Assembly: GCA_013824385.1 (NCBI GenBank)
Contig: PNNU01000204.1
Coordinates: forward strand, 1-6,450
Length of the DNA stretch: 6,450 bases
DNA from: Anaerolinea sp.
GTDB lineage: Bacteria > Chloroflexota > Anaerolineae > Anaerolineales > Anaerolineaceae
Direction: 5' to 3'
In this document: one piece after another, positions 4,768 through 6,450 of the stretch
Layout: every line of letters starts with the position of its first letter
Position numbering within the stretch: the first letter of the stretch is position 1
Notes under the pieces: generated by a model
Told to the model about the DNA's origin: nothing
Databases searched by the model: none
Seen by the model: the letters and a program-made list of their open reading frames with translations, nothing else
Position numbers and translations under genes: made by a program

Positions 4768-6450
4768 TTATTGAACGATACGATATTTAAACAGGGTGAA
4801 ACTTTCATTTCCACGGATGTAACCAATCTCAACCAACCGATCCTTGAGGAAGCTGCCGTATGGATCGGATTCAAGCAACATGTACGGTTTACCAAACACA
4901 TAACCCAGGGGGATGGCATCCAGGAACTGGGTAGCCGTGCCTGATTTCATGGCATTGAAATACTCTTCACTGTTTATCAAGCCATCCAGGTTCACAATCG
5001 TACGATCCTGAATGAAATAAGACATCAATCCGCCGCCGGTCATGCCAATTTTGGAACCCGGTTCAGTATAATGCTCAACTTCCTTTACCTCGGCGATGTA
5101 GGCTGTTTGTTTTTCTTCAGGAATAATCATGGGCGCAAAACTGGTAATGAAGCGAAAATGATTCATAACCAGGACAACGCTAATCAAGACAACCAGAATT
5201 AAGGATGGTTTGATCTTGAGTTTTATTGTGTCCATCCAGCTAAAAACACCATCAAGGATCAAGCTTCCGCAAATCACAATCGTCACCATTTCGGCCATCC
5301 AGTACCATCCACGGGTGTGAGTGTAACCTGTGGCAAAGTAATAAGTGATTTGGATGATACTGCCTATCAATATGGCAGGCACCAACATGGTAAAGAATTT
5401 TCTGGCCAGTTTTCCATCCTGTGCTTTCATCAAAAGCAAGAAAAGAACCACAGTCACTGCGCCAAGAATAACAAACAAGATATCCATGCTGATGCCTGTA
5501 ATGAATCTGGCTGAAAATTCAGCGACCTGATAGATTTTTGAAGTCAAGATCGACCACGGTCCGTTGCCGCCGCCAGTGCTCAACCCCAATACATCCAACA
5601 GTGAGACTGCCCGGGCATAGACCGTGTTGGGCATGGTGCTCCACCAATGTTTGATCTGCCCGCTGACAGGGGTAAATGAGCCAAATCCAATCTTATTGAA
5701 AAGCATGTAGCTCCCCAACAATAAAGCAATCGGTGATCCGTATAACACCCCATCCAGCAAGACGGGTTTCCAATGGGCCTTAACCCAGCTCCAGAAGATT
5801 GAAACCGGCGTGTTATCTGCTTTTACACTTGATTTAAATAGCAGCAGATGGACTATGATTACGACAACCAAACCGATGGCTGCATCCAATACGAGGATCG
5901 AATTGGAAAACATGGTGGTGATATTTAATTTGAACAAAACAAACAGGGTGGCGTATTCAATAACAAAAGCAATCGTCCAAGCCAACACGATTCGAATAAT
6001 CATTTGAAATTTGGTAAGCGGTTTTTTACTTAAATAGCAACCAGAGAAATAAAGCGTAATCGGTCTGACCAACAGGCATAACATGAGCATTGGATAAATG
6101 CTCAGTTTGTTTGCCAGAACCCCTTCCGACCCCAAACGAAGAATCCACGAAGCAAAAATTGATACTGTTATCGCCAACAGGTCGAAGATAACCATGGCAG
6201 GTATTTTCTTGATTTTGAATAACAAGAAAAAACCAATGACTCCAACCACAAAAATATTATCCAACCTGGCGAGGATGGTCAACCCGCCAATCACGCCCAG
6301 CCAGATTAAATCACGACTTCGATGAGGCTCTTGATCTGAACGGTTCAAGTAGTGGGCAGCTTTGGACAACAAAAGAACAATAAAAAAGACGCTAATCGCG
6401 GATTCCATACCCAGGATGGAAGAGACATTGTAGATTGGCGGGTATATACC
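4768..6450 (-). CDS. GT-C-type integral membrane glycosyltransferase, 5' end outside window
   Basis: The frame ending at TAA 4770-4768 is open to the window edge, giving 560 residues. The ATG at 6408 is internal: the 14 codons before it continue the protein into a GMES motif (codons 6411-6400), which in GT-C proteins sits in a loop after several N-terminal helices. The catalytic Asp loop should therefore be outside. A following LARLDN motif (about 6256-6274) is typical of the same families. Roughly twelve membrane helices are visible, with an extracytoplasmic loop containing SGQIKHWW (around 5630-5670) and HTRGWYW (around 5298-5318). The last ~100 residues are a hydrophilic, probably extracytoplasmic domain with GMTGGGLMSYF and VNLDGLIN. 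This pattern recalls arabinofuranosyltransferase/mannosyltransferase-like GT-C proteins using polyprenyl-phosphate sugars. It differs clearly from the GT39-like protein at the other end of the window. Donor and acceptor are unknown. Confidence 0.82.
   Translation of the reverse strand, partial: GIYPPIYNVSSILGMESAISVFFIVLLLSKAAHYLNRSDQEPHRSRDLIWLGVIGGLTILARLDNIFVVGVIGFFLLFKIKKIPAMVIFDLLAITVSIFASWILRLGSEGVLANKLSIYPMLMLCLLVRPITLYFSGCYLSKKPLTKFQMIIRIVLAWTIAFVIEYATLFVLFKLNITTMFSNSILVLDAAIGLVVVIIVHLLLFKSSVKADNTPVSIFWSWVKAHWKPVLLDGVLYGSPIALLLGSYMLFNKIGFGSFTPVSGQIKHWWSTMPNTVYARAVSLLDVLGLSTGGGNGPWSILTSKIYQVAEFSARFITGISMDILFVILGAVTVVLFLLLMKAQDGKLARKFFTMLVPAILIGSIIQITYYFATGYTHTRGWYWMAEMVTIVICGSLILDGVFSWMDTIKLKIKPSLILVVLISVVLVMNHFRFITSFAPMIIPEEKQTAYIAEVKEVEHYTEPGSKIGMTGGGLMSYFIQDRTIVNLDGLINSEEYFNAMKSGTATQFLDAIPLGYVFGKPYMLLESDPYGSFLKDRLVEIGYIRGNESFTLFKYRIVQ

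Noticed and set aside
4648..4944. Plus-strand open frame of 98 codons across the 48-base gap
   Set aside because: It is antisense to the ends of two well-supported genes and shows no recognisable family features or ribosome site.
6406..6408. ATG at 6408 as the start of the large membrane glycosyltransferase
   Set aside because: The frame is open upstream to the window edge and encodes a continuous GT-C motif (GMES) across this Met, so the true start lies beyond 6450.
1..6450. CRISPR array, tRNA, rRNA, insertion sequence or riboswitch
   Set aside because: The window is almost fully covered by coding sequence, with no gap over 48 bases, and reading through it showed no repeat arrays, terminal inverted repeats, transposase motifs or cloverleaf-like segments.

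Overview
The window reads as the inside of a bacterial cell-surface polysaccharide (glycan assembly) locus. All six genes lie on the minus strand, so transcription runs from high to low coordinates. No RNA gene, insertion sequence, CRISPR array or antisense gene is supported. The closest family resemblance of the two membrane glycosyltransferases and of the DUF115 protein is to genes I associate with environmental Chloroflexota (Anaerolineae-like) or similar deep-branching bacteria. This is an impression from protein style and moderate base composition, not a demonstrated assignment.

Layout in transcription order: (1) 6450-4768, the C-terminal ~560 residues of a large multi-spanning GT-C-type membrane glycosyltransferase whose N-terminus lies outside the window; (2) 4719-3748, an NAD-dependent D-2-hydroxyacid dehydrogenase; (3) 3733-2969, an NAD-type short-chain dehydrogenase/reductase (SDR); (4) 2964-2161, a DUF115 / MptE-like Rossmann protein with a GNGPSL motif, possibly a sugar transferase; (5) 2161-1226, a family 2 glycosyltransferase; (6) 1207-1, the N-terminal ~402 residues of a family 39-like membrane glycosyltransferase that runs off the window.

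Gaps are 48, 14, 4, -1 and 18 bases, so genes 2 to 6 almost certainly form one transcription unit. The 48-base gap before the hydroxyacid dehydrogenase is the only place with room for an internal promoter and holds an exact TATAAT. The GT2 start overlaps the preceding stop (TAATG) without a visible Shine-Dalgarno site, which points to translational coupling with the DUF115 gene.

Functionally, the two dehydrogenases probably make or modify a precursor in the cytoplasm. The DUF115 protein and the GT2 enzyme would act on the cytoplasmic face, and the two GT-C proteins would transfer lipid-linked sugars on the outer face of the membrane. The substrate cannot be read from the sequence. The most interesting unresolved point is the hydroxyacid dehydrogenase + SDR + DUF115 trio, which may define a pathway for an unusual (perhaps 2-keto or 2-hydroxy acid) glycan component. 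I do not see a clearly novel system beyond that.
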